Shown here one piece after another: positions 1 through 6,277 of a stretch of DNA of 9,517 bases. The stretch covers positions 1-9,517 of the forward strand of contig CALEIS010000179.1 in assembly GCA_937877675.1 (NCBI GenBank), given 5' to 3'. The notes beneath the pieces were generated by a model that was given only the letters and a program-made list of their open reading frames with translations, was not told the origin of the DNA and made no database searches. The DNA is from an uncultured Clostridia bacterium. Its GTDB lineage: Bacteria > Bacillota > Clostridia > Oscillospirales > Acutalibacteraceae. Numbering within the stretch: position 1 is the first letter of the stretch; every line of letters starts with the position of its first letter. The position numbers were made by a program, and so were the translations under genes.

Positions 1-3
1 AAA

Positions 4-1440
4 ATGGCTGAACAAAAAAAGATGGTTGAGGAAATTACCTCAATGGACGTGGATTTTGCCAAATGGTATACCGACGTTGTTAAAAAAGCAGAATTGGTTG
101 AATATACAAGCGTAAAAGGTTGTATGGTTATTCGACCTTACGGTTATGCAATCTGGGAAAACATCCAGAAAACTCTTGACGGAATGTTTAAGGAAACAGG
201 ACATGAAAATGTTTGTATGCCTATGTTCATTCCAGAAAGTCTTTTGAATAAGGAAAAAGACCACGTTGAGGGCTTTGCTCCTGAGGTTGCTTGGGTAACT
301 CATGGTGGTAGCGAAAAACTTGAAGAACGTCTTTGTGTTCGACCTACTTCTGAAACACTTTTCTGTGAACATTATGCAAATATTATTCAGTCCTACCGTG
401 ACTTGCCAAAGCTCTATAATCAGTGGGTTTCTGTTGTTCGTTGGGAAAAGACTACAAGACCTTTCCTTCGTACACGTGAATTCTTATGGCAGGAAGGTCA
501 CACAATCCATGCTACTGCAGAAGAAGCACAGGAAGAAACAATCAAGATGCTTAATGTTTACGCAGACTTCTGTGAAAATTGTCTTGCTATGCCTGTTGTT
601 AAGGGTGTAAAAACAGCAAAAGAGAGATTCGCAGGTGCAGAAGATACATATACAATCGAAGCACTTATGCACGATGGTAAGGCTTTGCAGTCAGGTACAA
701 GCCATTATTTTGGTGATGGTTTTGCAAAAGCTTTTGGAATTCAGTTCCAAGATAGAGATAATAAATTAAAGCACCCATTCCAGACATCATGGGGTTGCAC
801 AACTCGTCTTATCGGTGCTCTTATTATGACTCACGGTGACGATAACGGTCTTGTTCTTCCACCAAAAGTTGCTCCAATTCAGGTTGTTGTTATTCCTGTT
901 GCTGCACACAAAGCAGGTGTTAAGGAAAAGGCAACTGAAGTTTATGAAAATCTCAAGAAGATTTGTCGTGCAAAGATTGATGTATCTGACAACTCACCAG
1001 GTTGGAAATATGCAGAATATGAGATGAAGGGTGTGCCTCTCCGTCTTGAACTTGGTCCTCGTGACATCGAAAACAATCAGTGTGTAGTTGTTCGTCGTGA
1101 TACAAGAGAAAAATATTTTGTATCCCTTGATGAGCTTGAAACAAAGATTCCTGAACTTTTACAGATGGTTCACGATGGTCTTTACAACGCTGCACTTGAA
1201 CGCAGAAGCAATATGACTTATGTTGCACACAATATGGACGAAATGATTGATATTGCAGAGAATAAACCTGGCTTTATCAAGGCTATGTGGTGTGGTGACC
1301 GTGAATGTGAAGATGCTCTTAAGGAGCAGGCTGGTGTTACATCACGTTGTATCCCATTTGCACAGGAAGAAATCGGTTCAACTTGTGTTTGCTGTGGCAA
1401 ACCAGCTGATAAAATGCTCTATTGGGGCAAGGCATATTAA
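4..1440 (+). CDS. proS: Prolyl-tRNA synthetase, archaeal/eukaryotic-type short form
   Basis: Cytoplasmic class II aminoacyl-tRNA synthetase that activates proline with ATP and charges tRNA-Pro. The 478-residue protein lacks the inserted editing domain of the long bacterial ProRS and matches the short archaeal/eukaryotic-like form common in Clostridia. Visible signatures are motif 1 around residues 38-60 (KGCMVIRPYGYAIWE), motif 2 around 145-166 (VVRWEKTTRPFLRTREFLWQ) and motif 3 around 264-286 (GCTTRLIGALIMTHGDDNG). An anticodon-binding domain follows at about 290-400. The C-terminal zinc-binding domain has Cys430, Cys435, Cys461 and Cys464 (Cx4C plus Cx2C), and the chain ends in the family-typical Tyr. 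The N-terminus (EEITSMDVDFAKWYTDVV) is where family members start, so ATG 4 is probably right, but its ribosome binding site lies outside the window. A terminator follows at once, so it is probably transcribed apart from the downstream genes. Identification is firm. Confidence 0.97.
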   Translation: MAEQKKMVEEITSMDVDFAKWYTDVVKKAELVEYTSVKGCMVIRPYGYAIWENIQKTLDGMFKETGHENVCMPMFIPESLLNKEKDHVEGFAPEVAWVTHGGSEKLEERLCVRPTSETLFCEHYANIIQSYRDLPKLYNQWVSVVRWEKTTRPFLRTREFLWQEGHTIHATAEEAQEETIKMLNVYADFCENCLAMPVVKGVKTAKERFAGAEDTYTIEALMHDGKALQSGTSHYFGDGFAKAFGIQFQDRDNKLKHPFQTSWGCTTRLIGALIMTHGDDNGLVLPPKVAPIQVVVIPVAAHKAGVKEKATEVYENLKKICRAKIDVSDNSPGWKYAEYEMKGVPLRLELGPRDIENNQCVVVRRDTREKYFVSLDELETKIPELLQMVHDGLYNAALERRSNMTYVAHNMDEMIDIAENKPGFIKAMWCGDRECEDALKEQAGVTSRCIPFAQEEIGSTCVCCGKPADKMLYWGKAY

Positions 1441-1455
1441 TAATAAAAAGATTTT

Positions 1456-1485
1456 AGCCGAGTTTAATACTCGGCTTTTCTTTTT
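1456..1485 (+). terminator. Intrinsic terminator after proS
   Basis: A perfect 8-bp stem, AGCCGAGT (1456-1463) with ACTCGGCT (1469-1476), has a 5-nt TTAAT loop and is followed by the T-rich run TTTCTTTTT. It sits 16 nt after the proS stop. A-rich sequence upstream of the stem could give some termination on the other strand too, but no minus-strand gene faces it. Confidence 0.92.
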
Positions 1486-1491
1486 CTCATA

Positions 1492-1520
1492 TTGAATTGA
1501 GTATAAATATATGATAAAAT
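1492..1520 (+). promoter_or_regulatory. Candidate sigma-A promoter for the cyclase-CHR-rlmD operon
   Basis: TTGAAT (1492-1497) and TAAAAT (1515-1520) are separated by 17 nt, the usual sigma-A spacing, and lie between the proS terminator and the next gene. The region is so AT-rich that other -10 candidates exist (TATGAT at 1510 and 1523), so the exact boxes are uncertain. A promoter somewhere in 1486-1535 is expected from the gene layout. Confidence 0.4.
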
Positions 1521-1538
1521 AATATGATAAATCATATT

Positions 1539-1545
1539 GGGGGAG
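1539..1545 (+). promoter_or_regulatory. Ribosome binding site fixing the GTG start at 1551
   Basis: GGGGGAG lies 5 nt before GTG 1551. The longer in-frame ATG at 1524 would place this site inside the coding region and has no purine-rich site of its own. The ATG at 1547 is out of frame. Confidence 0.85.
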
Positions 1546-1550
1546 TATGT

Positions 1551-2162
1551 GTGAAAATTATCGATATTTCAAGAGAAGTTTTAAGTTGTCCTGTTTTTCC
1601 AGGTGACCCTGAGGCGACATTTGAAATGGTGCGTAAAATAGAAAATGGTAGCAATTTTAATCTTGGCAAATTAGAAATGTGTGTACATAACGGAACACAT
1701 ATGGATGCACCTTTGCACTTTTTGTCAGACGAAAAAGACATTACAGAAATTCCCCATGAGGCATTTTTTGGACCTTGCGTTGTGGTTGAGGCAAATGTAG
1801 AAATGATTACAGGTGCTTTTGTAGAAGAATATTTTCCAAGAAATGCAAAAAGAATACTTGTAAAAAGTGGTGGCAAGGCAGTTTTTCATGAATCGGCTGC
1901 ATCTGCTATTGGTCAAATGGGATACTATCTTGTAGGGACTGATGGTATGACTGTTGAGCCTGAAGGTAGCGACGGAAGAACGCACAGAATGTTTTTAATG
2001 GACAATATTGCTCTTCTTGAAAATCTTGATTTGAGTAATGTTAAAAAGGGAGATTATTTCCTTTCGGCTGCACCTATCAAAATCAAGGGTGCAGAGGCTG
2101 CTCCTGTAAGAGCATTTTTAGTTAGTGACTTTATCTTCTGGAGTGGAGATAATAAAAAGTAG
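1551..2162 (+). CDS. Cyclase family protein (kynurenine formamidase-like metal hydrolase)
   Basis: A 203-residue cytoplasmic enzyme of the cyclase/KynB family (PF04199), whose characterised members hydrolyse amides or formamides such as N-formylkynurenine, or cyclic compounds, with bound zinc or manganese. The family metal motif HxGTHxDxPxH is intact at residues 46-56 (HNGTHMDAPLH), giving His46, His50 and Asp52 as metal ligands and His56 nearby. A later His145 and Glu157 (in LLENLDL) match the second conserved His/Glu pair. The N-terminus IIDISREV...PVFPGDP is also typical. Translation starts at GTG 1551, set by the GGGGGAG site. The next gene begins 13 nt after the stop, so the protein is co-transcribed with two chromate-transporter halves and rlmD. 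No other kynurenine-pathway gene is nearby, so the substrate is open and the symbol kynB would be overreach. Family assignment is firm, substrate unknown. Confidence 0.9.
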   Translation: MKIIDISREVLSCPVFPGDPEATFEMVRKIENGSNFNLGKLEMCVHNGTHMDAPLHFLSDEKDITEIPHEAFFGPCVVVEANVEMITGAFVEEYFPRNAKRILVKSGGKAVFHESAASAIGQMGYYLVGTDGMTVEPEGSDGRTHRMFLMDNIALLENLDLSNVKKGDYFLSAAPIKIKGAEAAPVRAFLVSDFIFWSGDNKK

Positions 2163-2164
2163 TT

Positions 2165-2168
2165 GGAG
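2165..2168 (+). promoter_or_regulatory. Ribosome binding site fixing the CHR-1 start at 2176
   Basis: GGAG at 2165-2168 is 7 nt before ATG 2176. It rules out the upstream in-frame ATG at 2125, which lies inside the cyclase gene and adds 17 residues unlike the family N-terminus. Confidence 0.75.
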
Positions 2169-2175
2169 AAAAAAT

Positions 2176-2724
2176 ATGTTGAAGAAATTATTTTCCTTGT
2201 TTTTGACTTTTGCAAAAATAGGTGGAATTACTTTTGGTGGCGGACTTACAATGTTGCCACTGTTAACACGAGAAATTGTAGAAAAGAAAAAATGGTCAAC
2301 GGAACAAGAATTGCTTGATTATTATGCAGTTGGTCAATGTACACCTGGAATTATTGCAGTTAACACTGCTACATTTATCGGGTATTATCAGGCAGGGGTG
2401 TTAGGTGGTATATTTGCAACCCTTGGAATGGTTGCACCATCAATTGTTATTATCACAATTGTTGCTTCTGTTTTACAGAGTTTTATGGATTACCCAATTG
2501 TTGCATCTGCACTTACGGGTATTAATGCTGTTGTTTGTGCTTTGCTTTCACATACGGTAATTACTCTTGCCAGAAAAAGTCTTGTTAATGTAATTTCAGT
2601 TGTACTTTTCATAATCGGACTTGTTGCGTGCTTTGTGTTTGATATTACACCAATTCTCCTTGTTGTTTTCGGTGGAGTTGTTGGTGTTATCTACAATAAA
2701 ATCAAGGGGGTAAAGGTAAAATGA
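2176..2724 (+). CDS. Chromate transporter, half-length CHR protein (first of pair)
   Basis: A 182-residue integral membrane protein of the CHR family (PF02417). Full-length ChrA has two homologous halves in one chain. Short-chain members like this one are encoded as adjacent pairs, as in the Bacillus subtilis YwrB/YwrA pair, and both halves are needed for chromate efflux. Signatures seen are AKIGGITFGGGLTMLPLL at residues 13-30 and QCTPGIIAVNTATFIGY at 54-70, followed by hydrophobic segments at about 75-100, 110-132, 138-157 and 158-175. Translation starts at ATG 2176 after GGAG. The stop overlaps the next gene's start (ATGA at 2721-2724), which suggests translational coupling and equal production of both subunits. 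The native substrate could be chromate, sulfate or another anion. Family is firm, substrate is inferred. Confidence 0.92.
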   Translation: MLKKLFSLFLTFAKIGGITFGGGLTMLPLLTREIVEKKKWSTEQELLDYYAVGQCTPGIIAVNTATFIGYYQAGVLGGIFATLGMVAPSIVIITIVASVLQSFMDYPIVASALTGINAVVCALLSHTVITLARKSLVNVISVVLFIIGLVACFVFDITPILLVVFGGVVGVIYNKIKGVKVK

Positions 2725-3293
2725 TGACCTTCTTGTATTTGTTTATAGAATTCTTTAAAATCGGACTTTTTGCTGTGGGTGGTGGACCTGCTACAATTCC
2801 ATTCCTGCAGGATTTGGCAAGAAGTGATTATGGTTGGTTTAACGAGGACCAGTTGGGAGTTATGATTGCTGTTGCAGAAAGCACACCTGGCCCCATAGGT
2901 ATCAATATGGCAACTTATGCGGGTTACAATGCAGGACTTTCGGATTTTGGCATTGTTGGTGGTATTTTTGGTGGAATAACTGCAACTTTGGGACTTGTTA
3001 CACCGTCAATTATTGTTATTGTTATTATTGCCGGTTTCTTAAAGGCATTTAAAGAGAATGAATATGTCAAGGGTGCCTTTTCAGGCATTCGTCCTGTAGT
3101 TACTGCACTTGTGTTGTTTGCAGTCTTTGGAATTATAAAACCAATTTTCTATGTAAATGGTGCATTTGTGATTCCTGTGATTGCAATTGCAGTTGTGCTT
3201 TTTGCACTTATGTTTATAAAGAAATTAAAGAAATTACATCCTGCTTTTTGGTTAGTCCTTGGTGCAGTTGCAGGAATTATTTTGAAATTATAA
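2721..3293 (+). CDS. Chromate transporter, half-length CHR protein (second of pair)
   Basis: The partner of the preceding gene: a 190-residue CHR-family membrane protein. The equivalent motifs are FFKIGLFAVGGGPATIPFL at residues 11-29 and ESTPGPIGINMATYAGY at 53-69, a variant of the first half's QCTPGIIAVNTATF. That fits the pseudo-symmetric, non-identical halves expected of an antiparallel heterodimer. Hydrophobic segments follow at about 70-108, 120-140, 148-166 and 173-190. ATG 2721 overlaps the previous stop by 4 nt. A second ATG follows immediately at 2724, and AAGGGGG at 2704-2710 plus AAAGG at 2712-2716 lie upstream, so the first codon is uncertain by one residue. The rlmD ribosome binding site overlaps this gene's stop. 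Confidence 0.92.
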   Translation: MMTFLYLFIEFFKIGLFAVGGGPATIPFLQDLARSDYGWFNEDQLGVMIAVAESTPGPIGINMATYAGYNAGLSDFGIVGGIFGGITATLGLVTPSIIVIVIIAGFLKAFKENEYVKGAFSGIRPVVTALVLFAVFGIIKPIFYVNGAFVIPVIAIAVVLFALMFIKKLKKLHPAFWLVLGAVAGIILKL

Positions 3294-3302
3294 GGTGTTT
3301 GT

Positions 3303-4649
3303 ATGTCACTTCAAAAAAATCAAGATATACAACTGAATATTGAGGGTTATACTGCCGAGGGTAATGGTGTAGGTCACTATAATGGTCAGGCTGTATTCGT
3401 GTCAGGTGCTGCAAAGGATGACACAATTATTGCACATATAATCAAGGCAAAAAAGACCTATGCTATCGGCATAATCAAGCAGATTTTAAAGCCATCTCCT
3501 GACAGAGTGAAGGTGGATTGTGAGCATTTTCGCTCGTGTGGTGGTTGTGTTTTCCGTCATATTTCCTACGAGGCAGAAAAACAGTTGAAAAGACAAAAGG
3601 TTGTTGATGCCTTTACTCGACTTGCTCATATTGAAGTGCCTGTAAAGGATATTATCACTTGTGAAACCGAAAGATACAGAAATAAGGCTCAATATCCCGT
3701 TGGAATGGAAAAGGATATTGTGGCAGGTTTTTATGCACAAAAAAGCCACAGAATAATAGATTCTTCCGACTGTGCTTTGCAACCAAAAGAATTTGCAGAG
3801 ATTGTTGAAATGATAAAAGACTGGATGCGTGAATTTGGCATTACAGCCTATGACTCTGTAAATCACACAGGACTTGTGCGACATATTTACATAAGAAAAG
3901 CCTTTAAAACAGGTCAGATTATGGTGTGCCTTGTAATCAACGGAAATGTTTTACCTTTCGGAGATGAGCTTTGCGACGATTTAATGAGGTTTGAGGCAAT
4001 CAAGAGCATTGTCATAAATGAAAATCGTGACAAAACAAATGTAATTCTCGGTAAAAATTGCACTACCCTTTGGGGTGAGGATTACATTGAGGATATACTT
4101 TGTGGAGTGAAAATCAGACTTTCACCACTTTCTTTCTATCAAGTTAACCACGATTGTGCAGAATTGCTTTATAAAAAAGCATTGGACTATGTGGGGGCAA
4201 AAGGGGACGAAACAGTCCTTGACCTTTATTGTGGTGCAGGTACAATCGGACTTTCAATGGCAAAGGATGTTAAAAAGGTAATCGGTGTTGAGATTATTCC
4301 TGAAGCTATAGAAGATGCAAAGGAAAATGCGAAACGAAATAATATAGAAAACTGTGAATTCTATTGTGGTGATGCAAAGGATGCAGTAAAAATTCTTAAA
4401 GAGCAAAATATTGAGCCAGATGCAGTAATTCTTGACCCACCACGAAAAGGTTGTGACAAAGAGGTTTTGGAATATGTTGCAGAAATGAATCCCAAGAGAA
4501 TCGTTTATGTTTCTTGCGACGTTTCAACGCAGGCAAGGGACTGTGCAATTCTCCGTGAATTGGGATATGAAACGGTAGAGGTAACTCCGGTGGATATGTT
4601 TCCAAAGACAAGCCATGTGGAGAGTGTTGCGTTATTAACGCGGAAATGA
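3303..4649 (+). CDS. rlmD: 23S rRNA (uracil-C5)-methyltransferase, RlmD/RlmCD type
   Basis: A 448-residue SAM-dependent enzyme of the TrmA/RumA family that methylates uracil C5 in 23S rRNA. Gram-positive members (RlmCD) modify both U747 and U1939, so the single-site name may be too narrow. Domains in order: an N-terminal TRAM RNA-binding domain at about 5-62; a [4Fe-4S] set Cys73, Cys79, Cys82 (CEHFRSCGGC) and Cys157; an RNA-recognition middle region; and a Rossmann methyltransferase domain from about 275. The SAM motif is DLYCGAGTIG at 307-316, with DPPRKGC at 378-384, the catalytic nucleophile Cys405 in YVSCD and the general base Glu440 in HVESV. AAGGTG (3292-3297) precedes ATG 3303 and overlaps the upstream stop. 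The start lies 9 nt behind the second CHR gene. The stop codon is inside the first linker of the hairpin array that follows. Confidence 0.95.
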   Translation: MSLQKNQDIQLNIEGYTAEGNGVGHYNGQAVFVSGAAKDDTIIAHIIKAKKTYAIGIIKQILKPSPDRVKVDCEHFRSCGGCVFRHISYEAEKQLKRQKVVDAFTRLAHIEVPVKDIITCETERYRNKAQYPVGMEKDIVAGFYAQKSHRIIDSSDCALQPKEFAEIVEMIKDWMREFGITAYDSVNHTGLVRHIYIRKAFKTGQIMVCLVINGNVLPFGDELCDDLMRFEAIKSIVINENRDKTNVILGKNCTTLWGEDYIEDILCGVKIRLSPLSFYQVNHDCAELLYKKALDYVGAKGDETVLDLYCGAGTIGLSMAKDVKKVIGVEIIPEAIEDAKENAKRNNIENCEFYCGDAKDAVKILKEQNIEPDAVILDPPRKGCDKEVLEYVAEMNPKRIVYVSCDVSTQARDCAILRELGYETVEVTPVDMFPKTSHVESVALLTRK

Positions 4650-4724
4650 ATTGCAACCTTATGGTTGCATGAATTGAGCATAATTGCTCATGAATTGGCT
4701 TTGCCATGAATTGACCTTCGGTCA
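4646..4724 (+). repeat. Forward sub-array: four linker-hairpin units
   Basis: Exact ATGAATTG copies lie at 4646, 4669, 4690 and 4706, so unit lengths are 23, 21 and 16 nt and then about 18. The last G of each linker is also the first stem base. Stems: GCAACC/GGTTGC with loop TTAT (4653-4668); GAGCA/TGCTC with loop TAAT (4676-4689); GGC/GCC with loop TTT (4697-4705); TGACC/GGTCA with loop TTC (4712-4724). No stem resembles another in sequence, but all pair perfectly. The last hairpin is followed by TTAGTTTTT and might act as a weak terminator. Confidence 0.85.
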
Positions 4725-4735
4725 TTAGTTTTTGC
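4712..4735 (+). terminator. Possible weak terminator inside the hairpin string
   Basis: The fourth hairpin (TGACC, loop TTC, GGTCA) is followed by TTAGTTTTT. The stem is only 5 bp and the T-run is interrupted and set back, so termination would be partial at best. It is the only terminator-like site I see between 1551 and the window end. Confidence 0.25.
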
Positions 4736-4741
4736 AATTCT

Positions 4742-4807
4742 ATTCATGGAGCGAAGCGAGAAATCATGAAACGAGCTTTCAATTCATGATGCGTAGCATC
4801 AAATCAT
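4742..4807 (-). repeat. Reverse sub-array: three linker-hairpin units
   Basis: On the + strand the linkers are AAATCAT (4761 and 4801) and CAATTCAT (4780), the reverse complements of ATGATTT and ATGAATTG. Stems: TGATGC/GCATCA with loop GTA (4787-4801) and TGAAA/TTTCA with loop CGAGC (4767-4781) are perfect. The unit at 4749-4760 (GAGCGAAGCGAG) is imperfect, with only a GC/GC core around GAA, and looks decayed or built differently. The opposite orientation to the first four units gives the whole element an approximate inverted-repeat plan. Confidence 0.7.
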
Positions 4808-4825
4808 TATAAGGAAGTTTTAATT

Positions 4826-5179
4826 ATGAAAGAAAATTTGCTCGTAGATTTATCAAAACAATTTGCTGTTGATGTTGTAAATCTCTGTTCAGACATAAAA
4901 GAAAACAGAAAAAGCAATGTGTTGTTAAACCAAGTGTTGCGAAGCGGCACCAGCATTGGAGCAAATATTCATGAAGCAAATTATGCTTCAAGCAAAGCTG
5001 ATTTTATAAACAAATTGCAGATTGCATTGAAGGAATGCTATGAAACTGATTATTGGCTTTCTATTTTCAAAGAAACCAATATAATAACTGAAAAAGAATA
5101 TAAAGATATGTTTAGTAAATGTAGTAAAATTAGAAAATTGCTAATTTCCTCTATTACAACAGCAAAAGGTAATAAATAG
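4826..5179 (+). CDS. Four-helix-bundle protein (S23/Avd-like, TIGR02436 type)
   Basis: A 117-residue small protein, full family length. It carries the diagnostic family stretch at residues 38-54 (LRSGTSIGANIHEANYA) followed by SKADFINKLQIALKECYET at 56-74 and YWLSIF, in an all-helical pattern. The family was first noticed as the protein encoded in 23S rRNA intervening sequences of Leptospira, and it is related to Avd, the pentameric nucleic-acid-binding accessory protein of diversity-generating retroelements. Most stand-alone members have no known function. Here there is no reverse transcriptase, variable repeat or rRNA in the window. The start at ATG 4826 has AAGGAAG at 4811-4817 with 8 nt spacing. 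The gene follows the hairpin array directly, and the next gene starts 36 nt after its stop. A role in binding the adjacent hairpins, in DNA or in its own leader RNA, is speculation. Family call is firm, function unknown. Confidence 0.92.
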   Translation: MKENLLVDLSKQFAVDVVNLCSDIKENRKSNVLLNQVLRSGTSIGANIHEANYASSKADFINKLQIALKECYETDYWLSIFKETNIITEKEYKDMFSKCSKIRKLLISSITTAKGNK

Positions 5180-5215
5180 TAGCAGTTTCTTTTTATATTA
5201 CAGAGGTGATTTCTT

Positions 5216-6262
5216 ATGAGTGGTTTAAGATTCCGTTGTCTTATCGACAATTATTTATGTGATATTACGCCTTTTGAAGCTTATGTAGAAAAAGGTGCTA
5301 TGGATGTTGGATTGGTACTTATAGCTTTTAATGAAAATAAGATTGAAACAATTCGTAATCTTTTCAAAGAAAATGTTCGAGATGGTTATGAAACATACCT
5401 AAATAGAATTCAACTTGAAGGCAGTGACGGATATCTTTACATACTGTCACAAACTACTATTGAGAAAAAAGAAAAAATGCCACATTCAATTATGCGTGCT
5501 TACAGGCATTATTATAAATTTAAGAAAAAAGAAAACAAAGGCAAAGAATGGATTAAAGATAACAATAAAAATCAGAATAATGGCTTAACAAAGTTCCACG
5601 ACGGTAGGTTATCCGCTTTTAAATTCAATGACACAGAGAATGAAATGTGTTTTCCTTTTAGACTTTTAGCAAGCAAGGGAAAAAACAAGCCCTTATTTGT
5701 TCTTCTTCATGGTGCGGGTGCAATGGGTAACGACAATATAAAGCAGTTGTTTGATAATATACCATTGTACAAGCAAATCTTTAAGGAAGATTGTAATATT
5801 CTTTTGCCACAGGCACCTTTTGGCTCAAATAAAGGTGATGATTTGACACAAAATTACATACAATCCGTTAAAAAGCTTATTGATGAACTTTTCATAGATT
5901 TAGACAGAAAACGCATATATATCGTAGGCACTTCATTTGGTGGATTCTGCGTGTGGCATCTTGCATATCTTTTTCCTGAATACTTTGCAGCCGCAGTACC
6001 TGTAATGGGTGGTTTATCCTTCAACTGCGATTTTGAAAAATACGAGGTTCAGAGATTAGTGAAAACACCATTGTGGGTTGCACACTCGTCAGACGATACA
6101 AATGTGAGAATAGATAGTGATGATTATTATGTTGCCGAACTTGAAAAACTCGGAGCAGATATAAAATACACTCGTTGGAATAAATACGGACACTCAATGT
6201 ATAAAAAATTCTACAAAACAGAAAATTGGGTAGAATGGTGTCTTAGTAAAAGATTAAAGTAA
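5216..6262 (+). CDS. Alpha/beta hydrolase (esterase/peptidase-like) with an unrecognised N-terminal region
   Basis: A 348-residue protein with no signal peptide, so probably cytoplasmic. The C-terminal part (about 140-348) is an alpha/beta hydrolase of the esterase / dienelactone-hydrolase / prolyl-oligopeptidase kind. The oxyanion-region motif is LLHGAGAMGND at 163-173, the nucleophile elbow GTSFGG at 238-243 gives Ser240, Asp293 or Asp294 sits in HSSDDTNV, and His326 in YGHS completes a triad. Residues 1-100 form a separate region I do not recognise, joined by a Lys/Asn-rich charged linker at about 101-123. Secreted relatives often carry a leader here instead. The start is supported by the near-ideal GAGGTGAT at 5203-5210, 5 nt before ATG. 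It lies between the four-helix-bundle gene and a GPH symporter. Hydrolysis of an ester or acyl group on an imported compound is plausible but unproven. Confidence 0.85.
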   Translation: MSGLRFRCLIDNYLCDITPFEAYVEKGAMDVGLVLIAFNENKIETIRNLFKENVRDGYETYLNRIQLEGSDGYLYILSQTTIEKKEKMPHSIMRAYRHYYKFKKKENKGKEWIKDNNKNQNNGLTKFHDGRLSAFKFNDTENEMCFPFRLLASKGKNKPLFVLLHGAGAMGNDNIKQLFDNIPLYKQIFKEDCNILLPQAPFGSNKGDDLTQNYIQSVKKLIDELFIDLDRKRIYIVGTSFGGFCVWHLAYLFPEYFAAAVPVMGGLSFNCDFEKYEVQRLVKTPLWVAHSSDDTNVRIDSDDYYVAELEKLGADIKYTRWNKYGHSMYKKFYKTENWVEWCLSKRLK

Positions 6263-6277
6263 AAACGGATGCGATGT

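Larger units (their letters stand above)
4646..4807 (+). repeat. Convergent string of short hairpins with constant ATGAATTG-like linkers
   Basis: This fills nearly the whole gap between rlmD and the four-helix-bundle gene. Seven short units are present: four with the linker ATGAATTG on the + strand, then a 17-nt spacer, then three whose linkers read on the minus strand as ATGATTT, ATGAATT and ATGATTT. The stems differ in sequence from unit to unit, yet six of the seven are self-complementary. Long-range pairing is also possible: TCATGAATTG (4688-4697) with CAATTCATGA (4780-4789), and GAATTGC (4648-4654) with GCAATTC (4734-4740). The array starts on the rlmD stop codon and ends 3 nt before the next ribosome binding site. 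It resembles palindromic interspersed elements (REP/MITE-like), but I cannot name a described family. Confidence 0.85.

Noticed and set aside
1524..1550. Upstream ATG as the cyclase start
   Set aside because: The purine-rich site at 1539-1545 lies after it and serves GTG 1551. The extra nine residues are not family-like.
4396..4737. Minus-strand reading frame of 113 codons covering the rlmD end and the first hairpins
   Set aside because: Most of it is the antisense of conserved rlmD sequence, the rest runs through hairpins, it has no recognisable domain and I see no ribosome binding site for it.
4646..4807. CRISPR-like array
   Set aside because: The repeats are only 8 nt, the units are 16-23 nt, the 'spacers' are self-complementary hairpins, the orientation flips half-way and no cas gene is present.
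4646..5179. Insertion sequence or 23S rRNA intervening sequence
   Set aside because: There is no transposase, no rRNA on either side and no matching repeat after the four-helix-bundle gene (5180-5215 holds only a ribosome binding site).
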